A DNA stretch of 64,000 nt from assembly GCA_035538795.1 (NCBI GenBank), contig DATLJS010000066.1, forward strand, positions 69,285 through 133,284, read 5' to 3'. Shown here piece after piece: positions 1 to 8,491 of the stretch (the first letter of the stretch is position 1; each line of letters begins with the position of its first letter). The stretch is from JAJZGK01 sp035538795. GTDB lineage: Bacteria; Pseudomonadota; Alphaproteobacteria; Rhodospirillales; Magnetospirillaceae. The notes beneath the pieces were generated by a model, which was not told the DNA's origin, ran no database searches, and saw only the letters and a list, made by a program, of their open reading frames with translations. A program made the position numbers and the translations under genes.

Positions 1-202
1 GGTTCACCACGTCATAGATGGTGTCGCGGTTTTCGTGGCTGGCGGTGATGTCGAGAAAGGTCAGCTCGTCGGCGCCGGCCTTGTCGTACAGCTTGGCCTG
101 TTCGACGGGGTCCCCGGCGTCGATCAGATCGACGAAATTGACGCCCTTGACCACGCGGCCGTCCTTGACGTCCAGACAGGGGATGATGCGCATCTTGAGC
201 AT
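1..202 (-). CDS. hisF: Imidazole glycerol phosphate synthase cyclase subunit HisF (5' part only)
   Basis: HisF is the cyclase half of IGP synthase; it combines ammonia from HisH with PRFAR to give IGP and AICAR. Only the first 67 codons are present, because the gene runs off the left edge. The fragment reads MLKMRIIPCLDVKDGRVVKG and continues into VNFVDLIDAGDP and DELTFLDITAS, the standard HisF N-terminus with the catalytic Asp of CLDV. The start chosen is the ATG at 202; a second in-frame ATG at 193 is also possible. It lies 11 nt after the hisA stop, as last visible gene of the hisB-hisH-hisA-hisF run. Identification is secure; the rest lies outside the window. Confidence 0.95.
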   Translation of the reverse strand, partial: MLKMRIIPCLDVKDGRVVKGVNFVDLIDAGDPVEQAKLYDKAGADELTFLDITASHENRDTIYDVVN

Positions 203-213
203 CGGAGACTTCC

Positions 214-939
214 TTACGCAGCCAAAACGGCCAGGGCTTCGGCCAGATCGATGCGCCCGTCATAAAGGGCGCGGCCCGAGATGACGCCGGAAATGCCCGA
301 AGCCGCCCGGGCCTTCAAAGCCTTCAGATCGTCCAGTGAGGACACGCCGCCCGAAGCGATCACCGGCGTGCCGATGGCCCCGGCCAAGGCGGCGGTGGCC
401 TCGACATTGGGACCGCCCAAAGCGCCGTCGCGGTCGATGTCGGTGTAAATGATGGCGGCGACGCCGGCATCCTCGAATTTCAGGGCCAGATCCAGGGCCG
501 TGACCTGCGAGGTTTCGGCCCAGCCTTCCACCGCCACATAGCCGCCGCGGGCGTCGATGCCCACCGCGATCTTGCCGGGAAACTGCTTGCAGGCATCTTT
601 GACCAGGCCCGGATTGCGCAGGGCCACGGTCCCCAGGATGACGCGGGCGACGCCCCGCTCCAGCCATTGCCCGATGGTGACCATGTCGCGAATGCCGCCG
701 CCCAGCTGTACCGGCACCTGGGCCGCCGCGACGATGGCGGAAACGGCGTCGGCGTTGACCGGCTTGCCGGCGAAGGCGCCGTTGAGGTCGACCACGTGAA
801 TCCACTGGCAGCCGGCGGCGGTGAAGCTGCGGGCCTGGGCGGCGGGATCGGTGTTGAACACCGTCGCCGCATCCATTTCGCCGCGCACCAGACGCACGCA
901 GGCACCGTCCTTCAGGTCGATGGCGGGATAAAGGATCAT
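214..939 (-). CDS. hisA: ProFAR isomerase HisA
   Basis: This enzyme isomerises ProFAR to PRFAR, the step before the HisH/HisF synthase, in the cytoplasm. The 241-residue protein is a full-length half-barrel repeat protein. It opens with MILYPAIDLKDG, placing catalytic Asp8 in the usual position, and has the second acid in GIDARGG near residue 129. Phosphate-binding glycines occur in LGGGIRD and in VIASGGVSS. It sits 30 nt downstream of hisH and 11 nt upstream of hisF, so all are probably one transcript. Nothing unusual was seen. Confidence 0.97.
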   Translation of the reverse strand: MILYPAIDLKDGACVRLVRGEMDAATVFNTDPAAQARSFTAAGCQWIHVVDLNGAFAGKPVNADAVSAIVAAAQVPVQLGGGIRDMVTIGQWLERGVARVILGTVALRNPGLVKDACKQFPGKIAVGIDARGGYVAVEGWAETSQVTALDLALKFEDAGVAAIIYTDIDRDGALGGPNVEATAALAGAIGTPVIASGGVSSLDDLKALKARAASGISGVISGRALYDGRIDLAEALAVLAA

Positions 940-969
940 ATGACGGCCTTCTTCAGCTTGGGCGCCGGC

Positions 970-1614
970 TTAGGGATTCCAGCGCAGAAAATTGGTGATG
1001 ACGGCCAGACCCGTGGCCTGGCTTTTTTCCGGGTGGAACTGGGTGCCCACCATGTTGGCCCGGACGATGGCGGCGGCCACCGGCCCGCCATATTCCACCG
1101 TCGCCAGCACATGGGCCGGATCGGCGGCGCGGAAATGGAAGCTGTGGACGAAATAGGCATGCTGCCCCGGCTTCAGTCCCGCCAGAAAAGGATGGGCGCC
1201 GGGCTCGAAGGCCAGCTCGTTCCAGCCCATATGCGGCACTTTTAGCGACGGATCGGCGGGCTCCAGCGGCACCACCTCGCCGTCGATCCAGCCCAGGCCC
1301 CGATGATCGCCGTGTTCACGGCCCCACGCGGCCAGAAGCTGCATACCGACGCAGATGCCCATGAAGGGCTTTCCGCCCTTGACCACCCCGTCTTCCAAGG
1401 CCTCGACCATGCCCGGCAGTGAAGTCAGGCCGCGTTTACAGTCAGCGAAAGCGCCGACGCCGGGCAGCACGACCCGTTCCGCCCGCCGCACGATTTCGGG
1501 ATCGGCGGTGACGACGATCTGCTGCTTCAAGCCGGCTTCGGCCACCGCCCGCTCGAACGCCTTGGCGGCGGAGCGCAGGTTGCCCGAGCCGTAATCGATC
1601 AGAGCGACGGTCAT
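970..1614 (-). CDS. hisH: Imidazole glycerol phosphate synthase glutaminase subunit HisH
   Basis: HisH is the class I glutamine amidotransferase that feeds ammonia to HisF. The 214-residue protein carries the nucleophile Cys88 in GICVGMQLL, and the His194/Glu196 pair in QFHPEKS close to the C-terminus, so the catalytic triad is complete. The N-terminal VALIDYGSGNLRS is typical. Its ATG follows the hisB TAA with no intervening base, which suggests translational coupling. The order hisB-hisH-hisA-hisF is common in alphaproteobacteria. Confidence 0.97.
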   Translation of the reverse strand: MTVALIDYGSGNLRSAAKAFERAVAEAGLKQQIVVTADPEIVRRAERVVLPGVGAFADCKRGLTSLPGMVEALEDGVVKGGKPFMGICVGMQLLAAWGREHGDHRGLGWIDGEVVPLEPADPSLKVPHMGWNELAFEPGAHPFLAGLKPGQHAYFVHSFHFRAADPAHVLATVEYGGPVAAAIVRANMVGTQFHPEKSQATGLAVITNFLRWNP

Positions 1615-2214
1615 TTACAGGGTTCCGCCCAGCACGCCCTTGGTCGACGGCACGGCGTCGGCCTTGCGCGGATCGATCTCGACGGCTTCGCGCAAGGCGC
1701 GAGCCAAAGCCTTGAAGCAGGATTCGACGATGTGGTGGTTGTTCTCGCCGTACAAGGTTTCCACATGCAGCGTCACCCCCGCCGATTGGGCGAAGGCCTG
1801 GAACCATTCCTTGAACAGTTCCGTATCCATGTCGCCCAGCTTCGGCCGGTCGAATTTGACCTTCCAGATCAGATAGGGGCGGTTCGACAGGTCCAAGGCC
1901 ACGCGGGTCAGCGTCTCGTCCATCGGGATCAGGGCCGAACCGTAGCGGGTGATGCCCTTGCGGTCGCCCAGCGCGCGGGTGACGGCCTCGCCGATGGCGA
2001 TGCCCACATCCTCGGTGGTGTGGTGCGCGTCGATATGCAGGTCGCCCTCGGCCTTGACCTCAAGATCGATCAGGCTGTGGCGCGACAACTGCTCCAGCAT
2101 GTGATCGAGAAAGCCGACGCCGGTCGAGACGTTGTAAACGCCCGTGCCATCAAGGGTCACGGCGACGCGGATGCGGGTTTCCTTGGTGTTGCGCTCGATG
2201 GTGGCTGTACGCAT
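1615..2214 (-). CDS. hisB: Imidazoleglycerol-phosphate dehydratase HisB
   Basis: This enzyme dehydrates IGP to imidazole acetol phosphate using a di-manganese centre. I start it at the ATG at 2214 (MRTATIERNTKETRI, 199 residues). An AAGGAAG ribosome site lies a few bases upstream, and the family begins here; the in-frame extension back to 2301 adds a non-conserved stretch. The metal-binding repeats are visible as FLDHMLEQLSRH near residue 35 and DAHHTTEDVG near residue 62, with a second HH pair in ENNHHIVES. It is monofunctional: no phosphatase domain is fused. First gene of the his run. Confidence 0.96.
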   Translation of the reverse strand: MRTATIERNTKETRIRVAVTLDGTGVYNVSTGVGFLDHMLEQLSRHSLIDLEVKAEGDLHIDAHHTTEDVGIAIGEAVTRALGDRKGITRYGSALIPMDETLTRVALDLSNRPYLIWKVKFDRPKLGDMDTELFKEWFQAFAQSAGVTLHVETLYGENNHHIVESCFKALARALREAVEIDPRKADAVPSTKGVLGGTL

Positions 2215-2306
2215 GTCAGACTTCCTTGCCGAAGGTCTGTTTGTTAGCAGGAACGGAGCTTTTGCGCCAGATGTAACCGCCGCAAATCGATCTTGCGCCA
2301 ATGCAA

Positions 2307-2332
2307 ACGGGCCTCCCCGTTGGGAAGCCCGT
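2307..2332 (-). terminator. Hairpin after the chemoreceptor gene
   Basis: ACGGGC/GCCCGT arms enclose a short TCCC/GGGA extension with one wobble position, forming a stem of about 11 bp. Read on the minus strand it follows the stop of the chemoreceptor at 2362 and is trailed by TTTGCATT. It is a plausible but weak intrinsic terminator separating the chemoreceptor from hisB. Confidence 0.5.
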
Positions 2333-2361
2333 CTCCGTCATGCCTGGAATTCGCTTCTTGT

Positions 2362-4443
2362 TCAGGAAGCGCGCACCGATTTCAGGAATTGGCCCAAACG
2401 ATCAGCCAGATTTCCCGCCCGACGCTCCAGATCCTCCATGCTGCCGACCATGCTGGTCGAGCTTTCCTGCGACCGGCCCATCACCTGGGCGACGCCGCCG
2501 ACGGTTTCCGACACCTCGGTGGTGCGGTTGGCCGCCAGTTGGACGTTGCGGGCGATCTCGGTGGTGGTCGCCCCCTGCTCTTCGACTGCCGCCGCGATGG
2601 CGGTGGCAATGTCGTCCATCTGGCCGATGGTCCGCCCCACATTTTCGATCACCGTCACGACGTCGCCGGTCAGGCTTTGGATGCTGGTGATCTGGGACGA
2701 GATTTCATCGGTGGCCTTGGCCGTCTGGCTGGCCAGATGCTTCACTTCGTTGGCGACGACGGCGAATCCCTTGCCGGCCTCGCCGGCACGGGCCGCCTCG
2801 ATGGTGGCGTTCAGGGCCAGAAGGTTGGTCTGGCCGGCGATGTCGGTGATCAGGCGCACGATGTCGCCGATACGGGCCGAGGCCTCGGCCAGACTGTTGA
2901 TCTGGCGGCTAGCCTCCTCGGTTTCGCCGACGGCACGGGACGACACCTGGGCTGCCGAGCTGACCTGGGACGAAATTTCGTGGATCGACGCCGCCAATTC
3001 CTCGGCCGCCGCCGCGACCGTCTGCACGCTGGCCGAAGCCTCGTCGGCGGCGCGGGCCACTTCCTCGCTGCGCTCCCGGGCTTCGGTCGCCATGCTGCCG
3101 GTGCCGCGCGCCCGCTCCATGGCCTGTCCGGCAGCCTGGGACATGGCTTCGATCAGCGTTCCGCTTTCCTGATCGAAGCCCGTGCACAGGGTCTCGATCT
3201 GACTGGCGCGGCGCTGGCGCTCCTGCTGATGACGCTCGGTTTCGGCCTTCAGCCGCTCGGCCTGCTCGGCATTGCGGCGCAGGGTCTCGATGGCCGTCGC
3301 CATTTCCCCCAGCTCGTCGGAACGGCCGGCGCCGGGCACGGTGACATCGTTGCGGCCTTCGGCCATCAGTCCGACGATCTTGGTGGTGTCGGCCAGCGGG
3401 GTCAGGACGCGGCGGCTGAACATGGTGGCCGCTCCCAGCGCCACAACCACCGTCAAGCCCACCAGCAAGATCACCAGAACCAGCCGCACCATCGCCTGCT
3501 GCTTTTCATGGGCGGCATTGGCCGCCGCCGCCGAATAGCTGGCGTCCCGCAGGTCGAGGATGACGGGCAGGATGCCCACCTGAATCTTGCGGAACGCGGC
3601 GGGATCGTAGGGATAGGGCTCGTTCCCGCGCAAGGCCGGGTCGATCTTGACCATCAGTTCGGTGATCGGTTTCATGAAATCGCGGTCGAGTTTTTCAAAC
3701 GCGGCGACCAGCGTCGGCTCCCGGTCGGCCAGATCGATCATCTGACGGATCTTGTCGCGCTGATAGCTGACCTGACCGTTAAGCGAGGCGATCTTTTCTA
3801 TGGTATCGCGTCCAGCGGGCGTTCCCGCCACCACCAGGGCCGTCAGCATGGAGCTGCGGTTGCCGGCGGTCAGGCGCAGATCCATGGCCGCGCGGCCAAT
3901 GGACAGCAGGCCGTCCGTCACCGGATCCTTGTCCGAAACCACCAGTTCAAGGCGGTCCATATCGGCGTCCAGCGATGCCAGAATGGACAGGATGCTGCCG
4001 GCGTAATTCTTGACCAGGGCCGCATCGCGGTCGGCCTTGGCTTTGGTGACGTTCTGGTCGCCGGCCTTGCGCAAGGCGTCGATCTTCTGGATGACCTCCA
4101 GCATGTCGGCCCGCACGGTCTGCACCTTGTCGCCGGACAGCAACGCCAAGGACGTCATGACCAGATCGGTCGAGGCCCGGGTTTCCTTCACCCGGCTGGC
4201 GATTTTATCCAGCATTTGCTGGTCGGCGGGAAGCTCGGCGGCAATGGAGGCATTGTAATCGCCTCGCTCAATTGCCAATTTTTCCTGCATACGACTAATA
4301 TCTGCGATAGCTTCTGAAAAACTTCCGCCATCTGATGCCGATTGATAGCCTTGAATAGCTGAAATAAGAAGCCAAACGGCGGACACTATTCCGACAATTG
4401 CCTCAAGCGCCACGGACAAGATAAAAAATGAACGAATTCGCAT
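2362..4443 (-). CDS. Transmembrane methyl-accepting chemotaxis protein
   Basis: A 693-residue chemoreceptor that would signal to CheA/CheW. One membrane segment lies at about residues 7-29 and a second at about 318-342. They flank a helical sensing region of nearly 290 residues whose ligand I cannot name. A HAMP linker follows at about 343-395. The cytoplasmic signalling domain (about 430-680) contains the conserved hairpin tip QTNLLALNATIEAARAGEAG. The start is the ATG at 4443, with GGGAGGACTC upstream. The C-terminus ends FLKSVRAS, without a CheR-docking pentapeptide. No che genes are nearby, so it is an orphan receptor. It is transcribed away from hslV. Confidence 0.93.
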   Translation of the reverse strand: MRIRSFFILSVALEAIVGIVSAVWLLISAIQGYQSASDGGSFSEAIADISRMQEKLAIERGDYNASIAAELPADQQMLDKIASRVKETRASTDLVMTSLALLSGDKVQTVRADMLEVIQKIDALRKAGDQNVTKAKADRDAALVKNYAGSILSILASLDADMDRLELVVSDKDPVTDGLLSIGRAAMDLRLTAGNRSSMLTALVVAGTPAGRDTIEKIASLNGQVSYQRDKIRQMIDLADREPTLVAAFEKLDRDFMKPITELMVKIDPALRGNEPYPYDPAAFRKIQVGILPVILDLRDASYSAAAANAAHEKQQAMVRLVLVILLVGLTVVVALGAATMFSRRVLTPLADTTKIVGLMAEGRNDVTVPGAGRSDELGEMATAIETLRRNAEQAERLKAETERHQQERQRRASQIETLCTGFDQESGTLIEAMSQAAGQAMERARGTGSMATEARERSEEVARAADEASASVQTVAAAAEELAASIHEISSQVSSAAQVSSRAVGETEEASRQINSLAEASARIGDIVRLITDIAGQTNLLALNATIEAARAGEAGKGFAVVANEVKHLASQTAKATDEISSQITSIQSLTGDVVTVIENVGRTIGQMDDIATAIAAAVEEQGATTTEIARNVQLAANRTTEVSETVGGVAQVMGRSQESSTSMVGSMEDLERRAGNLADRLGQFLKSVRAS

Positions 4444-4753
4444 GCTCTGAGTCCTCCCGGACTTGATCTTGACTGTTTACGCCTCTGACTTGAGACTTCA
4501 GTCTTTCCTATATCTACAGTGCGCGTAACTTCTGATTGCAGACAGAGATGTGATTCAAGCTGGAAATTGCGCTCTCCAAGTCTGGCTAAAATCGGCCTTC
4601 CTTCAAGTTACATTTTATCCACTCTTACGCCAATCCATCAAATGAACGGCCCACTTGCGTAGTAATCCGAGGGTTTTATTATCTCCCTTCCATTGACGGA
4701 TTTCCGCACTATGTCTTGCTGCGTCGGCAGCACCCCACCCTTGGCGAAGATTC
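4444..4753. other. Divergent intergenic region, chemoreceptor / hslV
   Basis: This 310-nt gap is clearly AT-richer than its surroundings and should hold the promoters of both divergent genes. No coding sequence or strong inverted repeat is seen. A TTGACG box occurs at 4693, but I find no convincing -10 or heat-shock (RpoH) promoter at proper spacing. Confidence 0.6.
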
Positions 4754-5296
4754 ATGAGCAGCAACGAACTTTGGCACGGCACCACCATTCTGGCGGTCCG
4801 CAAGAACGGCAAGGTGGTGATTGCCGGCGACGGACAGGTGTCTTTGGGCTCGACGGTGATCAAATCCAACGCCCGCAAGGTGCGGCGTCTGGGCGACGGC
4901 TCGGTGATCGGCGGCTTCGCCGGCGCCACCGCCGACGCCTTCACCCTGTTCGAGCGGCTGGAAGCCAAACTGGAAAAACATCCCGGACAATTGACCCGGG
5001 CCTGCGTCGAGCTGGCCAAGGATTGGCGCACCGACCGTTATCTGCGCCGCCTGGAGGCCATGATGGCCGTGGCCGACAAGGACGTGTCGCTGGTGCTGAC
5101 CGGCACCGGCGACGTGCTGGAACCCGAGGAGGGATTGATCGGCATCGGTTCAGGCGGCAATTACGCCCTTTCCGCCGCCCGCGCCCTGATCGACATCGAC
5201 GGCCTGGAAGCCGAGGCCATCGCCCGCAAGGCCATGAAGATCGCCGCGCAGATCTGCGTCTACACCAATGAAAACGTGACTGTGGAAAGCCTATGA
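4754..5296 (+). CDS. hslV: ATP-dependent protease subunit HslV (ClpQ)
   Basis: HslV is the threonine peptidase of the bacterial proteasome-like HslVU complex. The 180-residue product begins MSSNELWHGTTILAV. Cleavage after Gly9 would expose Thr10 as the N-terminal nucleophile, so the propeptide is nine residues. GDGQVSLG, the conserved SNARKVRR stretch and GSGGNYA near residue 134 are present. The stop overlaps the hslU start by four bases (ATGA), so the subunits are translationally coupled. Confidence 0.97.
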   Translation: MSSNELWHGTTILAVRKNGKVVIAGDGQVSLGSTVIKSNARKVRRLGDGSVIGGFAGATADAFTLFERLEAKLEKHPGQLTRACVELAKDWRTDRYLRRLEAMMAVADKDVSLVLTGTGDVLEPEEGLIGIGSGGNYALSAARALIDIDGLEAEAIARKAMKIAAQICVYTNENVTVESL

Positions 5297-6609
5297 CCGC
5301 TGCCTTCTCCCCCCGCGAAATCGTTTCGGAACTGGATCGCTTCATCGTCGGCCAGAACGACGCCAAGCGCGCCGTCGCCATCGCCCTGCGCAACCGCTGG
5401 CGCCGCCAGCAATTGCCCGAAAGCCTGCGCGAAGAGGTTCTGCCCAAGAACATCCTGATGATCGGCCCCACCGGCGTCGGCAAGACCGAGATCGCCCGCC
5501 GTCTGGCCCGGCTGGCTCAGGCGCCCTTTCTGAAGGTGGAAGCCACCAAGTTCACCGAGGTCGGCTATGTCGGGCGCGACGTCGAACAGATCGTCCGCGA
5601 TCTGGTGGAGACCGCCATCGTCATGATCCGCGAGAAACTGCGCAAGCAGGTGGCGGCCAAGGCCGAGCTGGCCGCCGAGGAACGCGTTCTCGACGCCCTG
5701 GTGGGCAACACCGCCAGCCCGGAAACTCGCCAGAAGTTCCGCAAGATGCTGCGCGAGGGCTCGCTGAACGACAAAGAGATTGAACTGGAGGTAGCCGACA
5801 ATTCCGCCGGCGGCATGCCCACTTTCGACATTCCCGGCATGCCCGGCAGCCAGATGAGCATGGTCAATCTGGGCGACATCCTGGGCAAGGCCTTCGGCGG
5901 CCGCACCCGGCCGCGCAAGATGACCGTCGAGGAAAGCTTCTCGGTTCTGCTGGCCGAGGAAAGCGACAAGCTGCTCGACCAGGACAAGGTGGTTAAGGAA
6001 GCCATCGAGTCGGTGGAAAACAACGGCATCGTCTTCCTGGACGAGATCGACAAGATCTGCGCCCGTTCCGGCGAGATCAAGGGCGGCGACGTATCCCGTG
6101 AAGGCGTGCAGCGCGACCTGCTGCCGCTGATTGAAGGCACCACGGTCAGCACCAAGCACGGCCCGGTGAAGACCGACCACGTGCTGTTCATCGCCTCGGG
6201 CGCCTTTCATCTGGCCAAGCCCTCCGATCTTTTGCCCGAGCTTCAGGGCCGCCTGCCGATCCGCGTCGAACTTCAGGCTCTGAGCCGCGAGGATCTGGTG
6301 CGCATCCTGACCGAACCGGAAGCCAGCCTGATCAAGCAGTACAAAGCCCTGATGGCCACCGAGAACGTCACCCTGGACTTCACCGACGACGCCATCGAAG
6401 CCATTGCCGACAACGCCGCCGAAATCAACCGCGGCGTCGAGAACATCGGCGCCCGGCGTCTGCACACGGTGCTGGAGCGGTTGCTGGAGGAAATCAGTTT
6501 CTCGGCCACCGACAAGTCCGGCACCGCGATCACCATTGACGCCGATCTGGTGAAGGAACGGGTCGGGTCGCTGGCCAAGAACGCCGATCTGTCGAAATTC
6601 ATCCTTTAA
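5293..6609 (+). CDS. hslU: HslU (ClpY) ATPase
   Basis: HslU is the AAA+ unfoldase that feeds substrates into HslV. In the 438-residue protein the Walker A motif is GPTGVGKTE (about residues 58-66) and Walker B is VFLDEIDKI near residue 250. Between them lies the family-specific I-domain (about 110-225), and the GYVGRD pore loop sits near residue 91. The sensor 2 region contains GARRLHTVLERLLEE. The C-terminus ends LSKFIL, the tail that inserts into HslV pockets. The length is normal and no motif is missing. Confidence 0.98.
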   Translation: MTAAFSPREIVSELDRFIVGQNDAKRAVAIALRNRWRRQQLPESLREEVLPKNILMIGPTGVGKTEIARRLARLAQAPFLKVEATKFTEVGYVGRDVEQIVRDLVETAIVMIREKLRKQVAAKAELAAEERVLDALVGNTASPETRQKFRKMLREGSLNDKEIELEVADNSAGGMPTFDIPGMPGSQMSMVNLGDILGKAFGGRTRPRKMTVEESFSVLLAEESDKLLDQDKVVKEAIESVENNGIVFLDEIDKICARSGEIKGGDVSREGVQRDLLPLIEGTTVSTKHGPVKTDHVLFIASGAFHLAKPSDLLPELQGRLPIRVELQALSREDLVRILTEPEASLIKQYKALMATENVTLDFTDDAIEAIADNAAEINRGVENIGARRLHTVLERLLEEISFSATDKSGTAITIDADLVKERVGSLAKNADLSKFIL

Positions 6610-6621
6610 GAGACGCCCCCG

Positions 6622-6637
6622 AACGGGATTTCCCGTT
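6622..6637 (+). terminator. Short hairpin after hslU
   Basis: AACGGGA and TCCCGTT form a 7-bp stem with a very short loop starting 13 nt after the hslU stop, followed by TATCGCC. It is a modest candidate terminator for hslVU. Confidence 0.45.
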
Positions 6638-6680
6638 TATCGCCAGTATGTTATGCAAAAGCCGCTTAACGCTGGCGATA
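6638..6680. repeat. 9-bp inverted repeat upstream of small gene
   Basis: TATCGCCAG at 6638-6646 is repeated inverted as CTGGCGATA at 6672-6680, with 25 nt between. It lies just downstream of the hslU hairpin and 33 nt before the GTG of the next small gene. It could be an operator or a leader hairpin; the sequence alone does not decide. Confidence 0.5.
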
Positions 6681-6713
6681 GCCGCATGCCAAACCGTCCG
6701 GGGGTGATGGAAC

Positions 6714-6956
6714 GTGACCGAAACTTCATCGCTACCAACTCCGTGCCCCGAATGCGGAGCGCGCGAACGCCTGCTCCAGCCCAAGGAACGGCCGAATGTT
6801 CAGTCGGATGACAGCATGGCGGGGAAGTTTTATTCCTCGACGCCGGCCATGGCCGGCGACGGCGATATCATCGCAGGCCTGATCGGCGCCGTCTTCGATC
6901 TGTTCGATCTGATCTTTCGCCTGTTCAAACCGCGGCGAAAGCCGGCGCCGCAATAA
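6714..6956 (+). CDS. Small protein with one CxxC motif and a hydrophobic tail
   Basis: I do not recognise this 80-residue protein. It has one CPEC motif at residues 11-14, as in half a zinc ribbon. A low-complexity middle follows, then an amphipathic or membrane-associating segment IIAGLIGAVFDLFDLIFRLF at about residues 52-71, and a basic tail RRKPAP. The start is a GTG; no ATG is in frame. Coding is supported by an uninterrupted frame ending exactly where the convergent SirB1 gene stops, with no base between them. It may be a membrane-anchored zinc protein. Function unknown. Confidence 0.6.
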   Translation: MTETSSLPTPCPECGARERLLQPKERPNVQSDDSMAGKFYSSTPAMAGDGDIIAGLIGAVFDLFDLIFRLFKPRRKPAPQ

Positions 6957-7814
6957 TCAGGTCAGCCGCCCGCGCAGTTCCTGCAACAGCACGCTGGTGC
7001 GGTGGCGGGACGGCGAGTTGGGGGATTGCGAAACGAAACGTTCCAGCGCCTCCACCGCGGGCAAAAGATTGCCCTGGCGCAAATGCATCAGCCCCACCTC
7101 GCGCCATAGGGCGGTCTGTTCCGGGGCGAACAGCAACGTCGCCTCCACCGTCTCGATGGCCCGGCGCATGGCCCCCAGCCGCAGATAACGCATCTTGGCC
7201 AAAGTCTGCATGCGCACCAAAAAGGTGCGGTTGCTCTGTTCCGTATAGTGGCCGGGCTCCAGCTCGGCGGCGATGCCGGCATTGGCTTTCAGGATGGTGC
7301 GCAGATCGGCCGGCGTCAGGGCCTCGCCGCCGCCGGCGACGTCGACGATGACCCGGCCCCCGGCCTCGTCGGTCAGACGCAGAAGGGCGGCACCGGGAAA
7401 AGCCAGCGGCTCGATGCGCCAGCCGGCCCGCCGGCCGGCGTCGATCCACAGCAGCGCCATCACCTGCGCCGGCCCTTTACGGCTGTCGAGCAGCGAGATC
7501 AGGTTGACCGGATCCTCGAAGTCCTCGCCGTCGTCAAGGCATTGGAACCGCAGGCGCTCACGGATCAGTCCGCCCAGCAGCCGGGCGCGGGTCTGGGCGG
7601 TTTCAGGCGATTGCGCCTGGACGGCCTCGGCCAGTTCCCCGGCCTGGTCCATCAATTGCAGCCGGTAATGATTCCGGTCCCGCAACGGATATTCCAGGGA
7701 GGCCAGGGCCAAAGCCGCCTCGGCCATGTCGATGGCCGGGTCCTGAAGACGCACCAGCCGAACCAAATCCTGTCTGGCCTGCTGTTGGACGGCGGTCTCG
7801 GCTGGCCCGGTCAT
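6957..7814 (-). CDS. SirB1-type transglutaminase-like protein with C-terminal TPR
   Basis: The 285-residue protein resembles the SirB1/transglutaminase-like family: an N-terminal region ending in NHYRLQLMDQAGELA, then a region with DPVNLISLLDSRKGPAQVMALLWIDAGRRAGW. The last 70 residues look like tetratricopeptide helices (LWREVGLMHLRQGNLLPAVEALERF). The usual Cys of transglutaminases is not visible in the GPAQVMALLWIDAG stretch, which suggests a non-catalytic role. It begins six bases after the BON-lipoprotein stop, so it is the last gene of rsmI-yraN-BON-SirB1. Exact function unknown. Confidence 0.8.
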   Translation of the reverse strand: MTGPAETAVQQQARQDLVRLVRLQDPAIDMAEAALALASLEYPLRDRNHYRLQLMDQAGELAEAVQAQSPETAQTRARLLGGLIRERLRFQCLDDGEDFEDPVNLISLLDSRKGPAQVMALLWIDAGRRAGWRIEPLAFPGAALLRLTDEAGGRVIVDVAGGGEALTPADLRTILKANAGIAAELEPGHYTEQSNRTFLVRMQTLAKMRYLRLGAMRRAIETVEATLLFAPEQTALWREVGLMHLRQGNLLPAVEALERFVSQSPNSPSRHRTSVLLQELRGRLT

Positions 7815-7820
7815 CTGCGC

Positions 7821-8438
7821 TCAGTTCGCCGAACGCCGGGCCGGATCGGACCGCAGCACCACATGGCTGATCACCCGCTTCACGCCGCTGATGTCGCGGG
7901 CATGGGCCACCACCCGGTCCAGTTCGTCCTGGTTCTGGGCCACGCCCATCAGATAGATGGTGCCGTTCACGGCGTCGACCGTGTAGTTGATGTTCTTGAC
8001 CTTGTCGTCGAACATCAGGCGGGTGCGCAGGTTATTGGCGATCCAGACGTCGTTGGCATAGTCGCTGACGCCGGTCTGGTCGGTGACCTCGATCTCGTCG
8101 ATGACTTCGCGCACGCCGCTGGCCTGCCAGGCCAGACGCACGGCGGTCACCCGCATCTCGGGCTTCTTGACCGTGCCGGTCAGCATCACCCGGCCTTCAT
8201 GCACCGTCAGGCCGACGGCGCTGAACATCTCGTTGTCCTCGCGGAACCACAGATCGTTGATCTGCACCCGGATCTTGGTGTCGTCGACGGCGCCTTCGAC
8301 CCCCCGGTCCTCGGCGGCGGCGACGCCGACGCTGGCCCCGGTTCCCACCACCGCCCCGGTGATCGGGTCGCAGGCGGCGGTCAGACCGCAGGCCAGAACG
8401 GCGAAGGCAAAACCAGCGGCGGAAACGGAATAGCGCAT
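7821..8438 (-). CDS. BON-domain lipoprotein
   Basis: A 205-residue envelope lipoprotein. The N-terminus MRYSVSAAGFAFAVLACGLTAACDP is a lipoprotein signal; both VLAC and TAAC are possible lipobox cysteines. Two BON (OsmY-like) repeats follow, each of the IRVQINDLWF...TVHEGRVMLTGTV type, at about residues 50-115 and 125-195. The ATG at 8438 is preferred because an AAGGATGAGG site precedes it at good spacing; the ATG at 8450 has none. Homologues such as DolP/YraP act in outer-membrane integrity and often neighbour yraN and rsmI, as here. Confidence 0.9.
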   Translation of the reverse strand: MRYSVSAAGFAFAVLACGLTAACDPITGAVVGTGASVGVAAAEDRGVEGAVDDTKIRVQINDLWFREDNEMFSAVGLTVHEGRVMLTGTVKKPEMRVTAVRLAWQASGVREVIDEIEVTDQTGVSDYANDVWIANNLRTRLMFDDKVKNINYTVDAVNGTIYLMGVAQNQDELDRVVAHARDISGVKRVISHVVLRSDPARRSAN

Positions 8439-8491
8439 CGGACGCCTCATCCTTTTGGATCGAGTGGAAAAACAGCGGCTCAGTGTGCCAG

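Noticed and set aside
2293..4317. 674-codon plus-strand frame opposite the first chemoreceptor
   Set aside because: Antisense shadow; the minus strand encodes an intact chemoreceptor.
4693..4721. Possible RpoH or sigma-70 promoter before hslV
   Set aside because: TTGACG is present but no -10 with correct spacing follows, and heat-shock consensus elements are absent.
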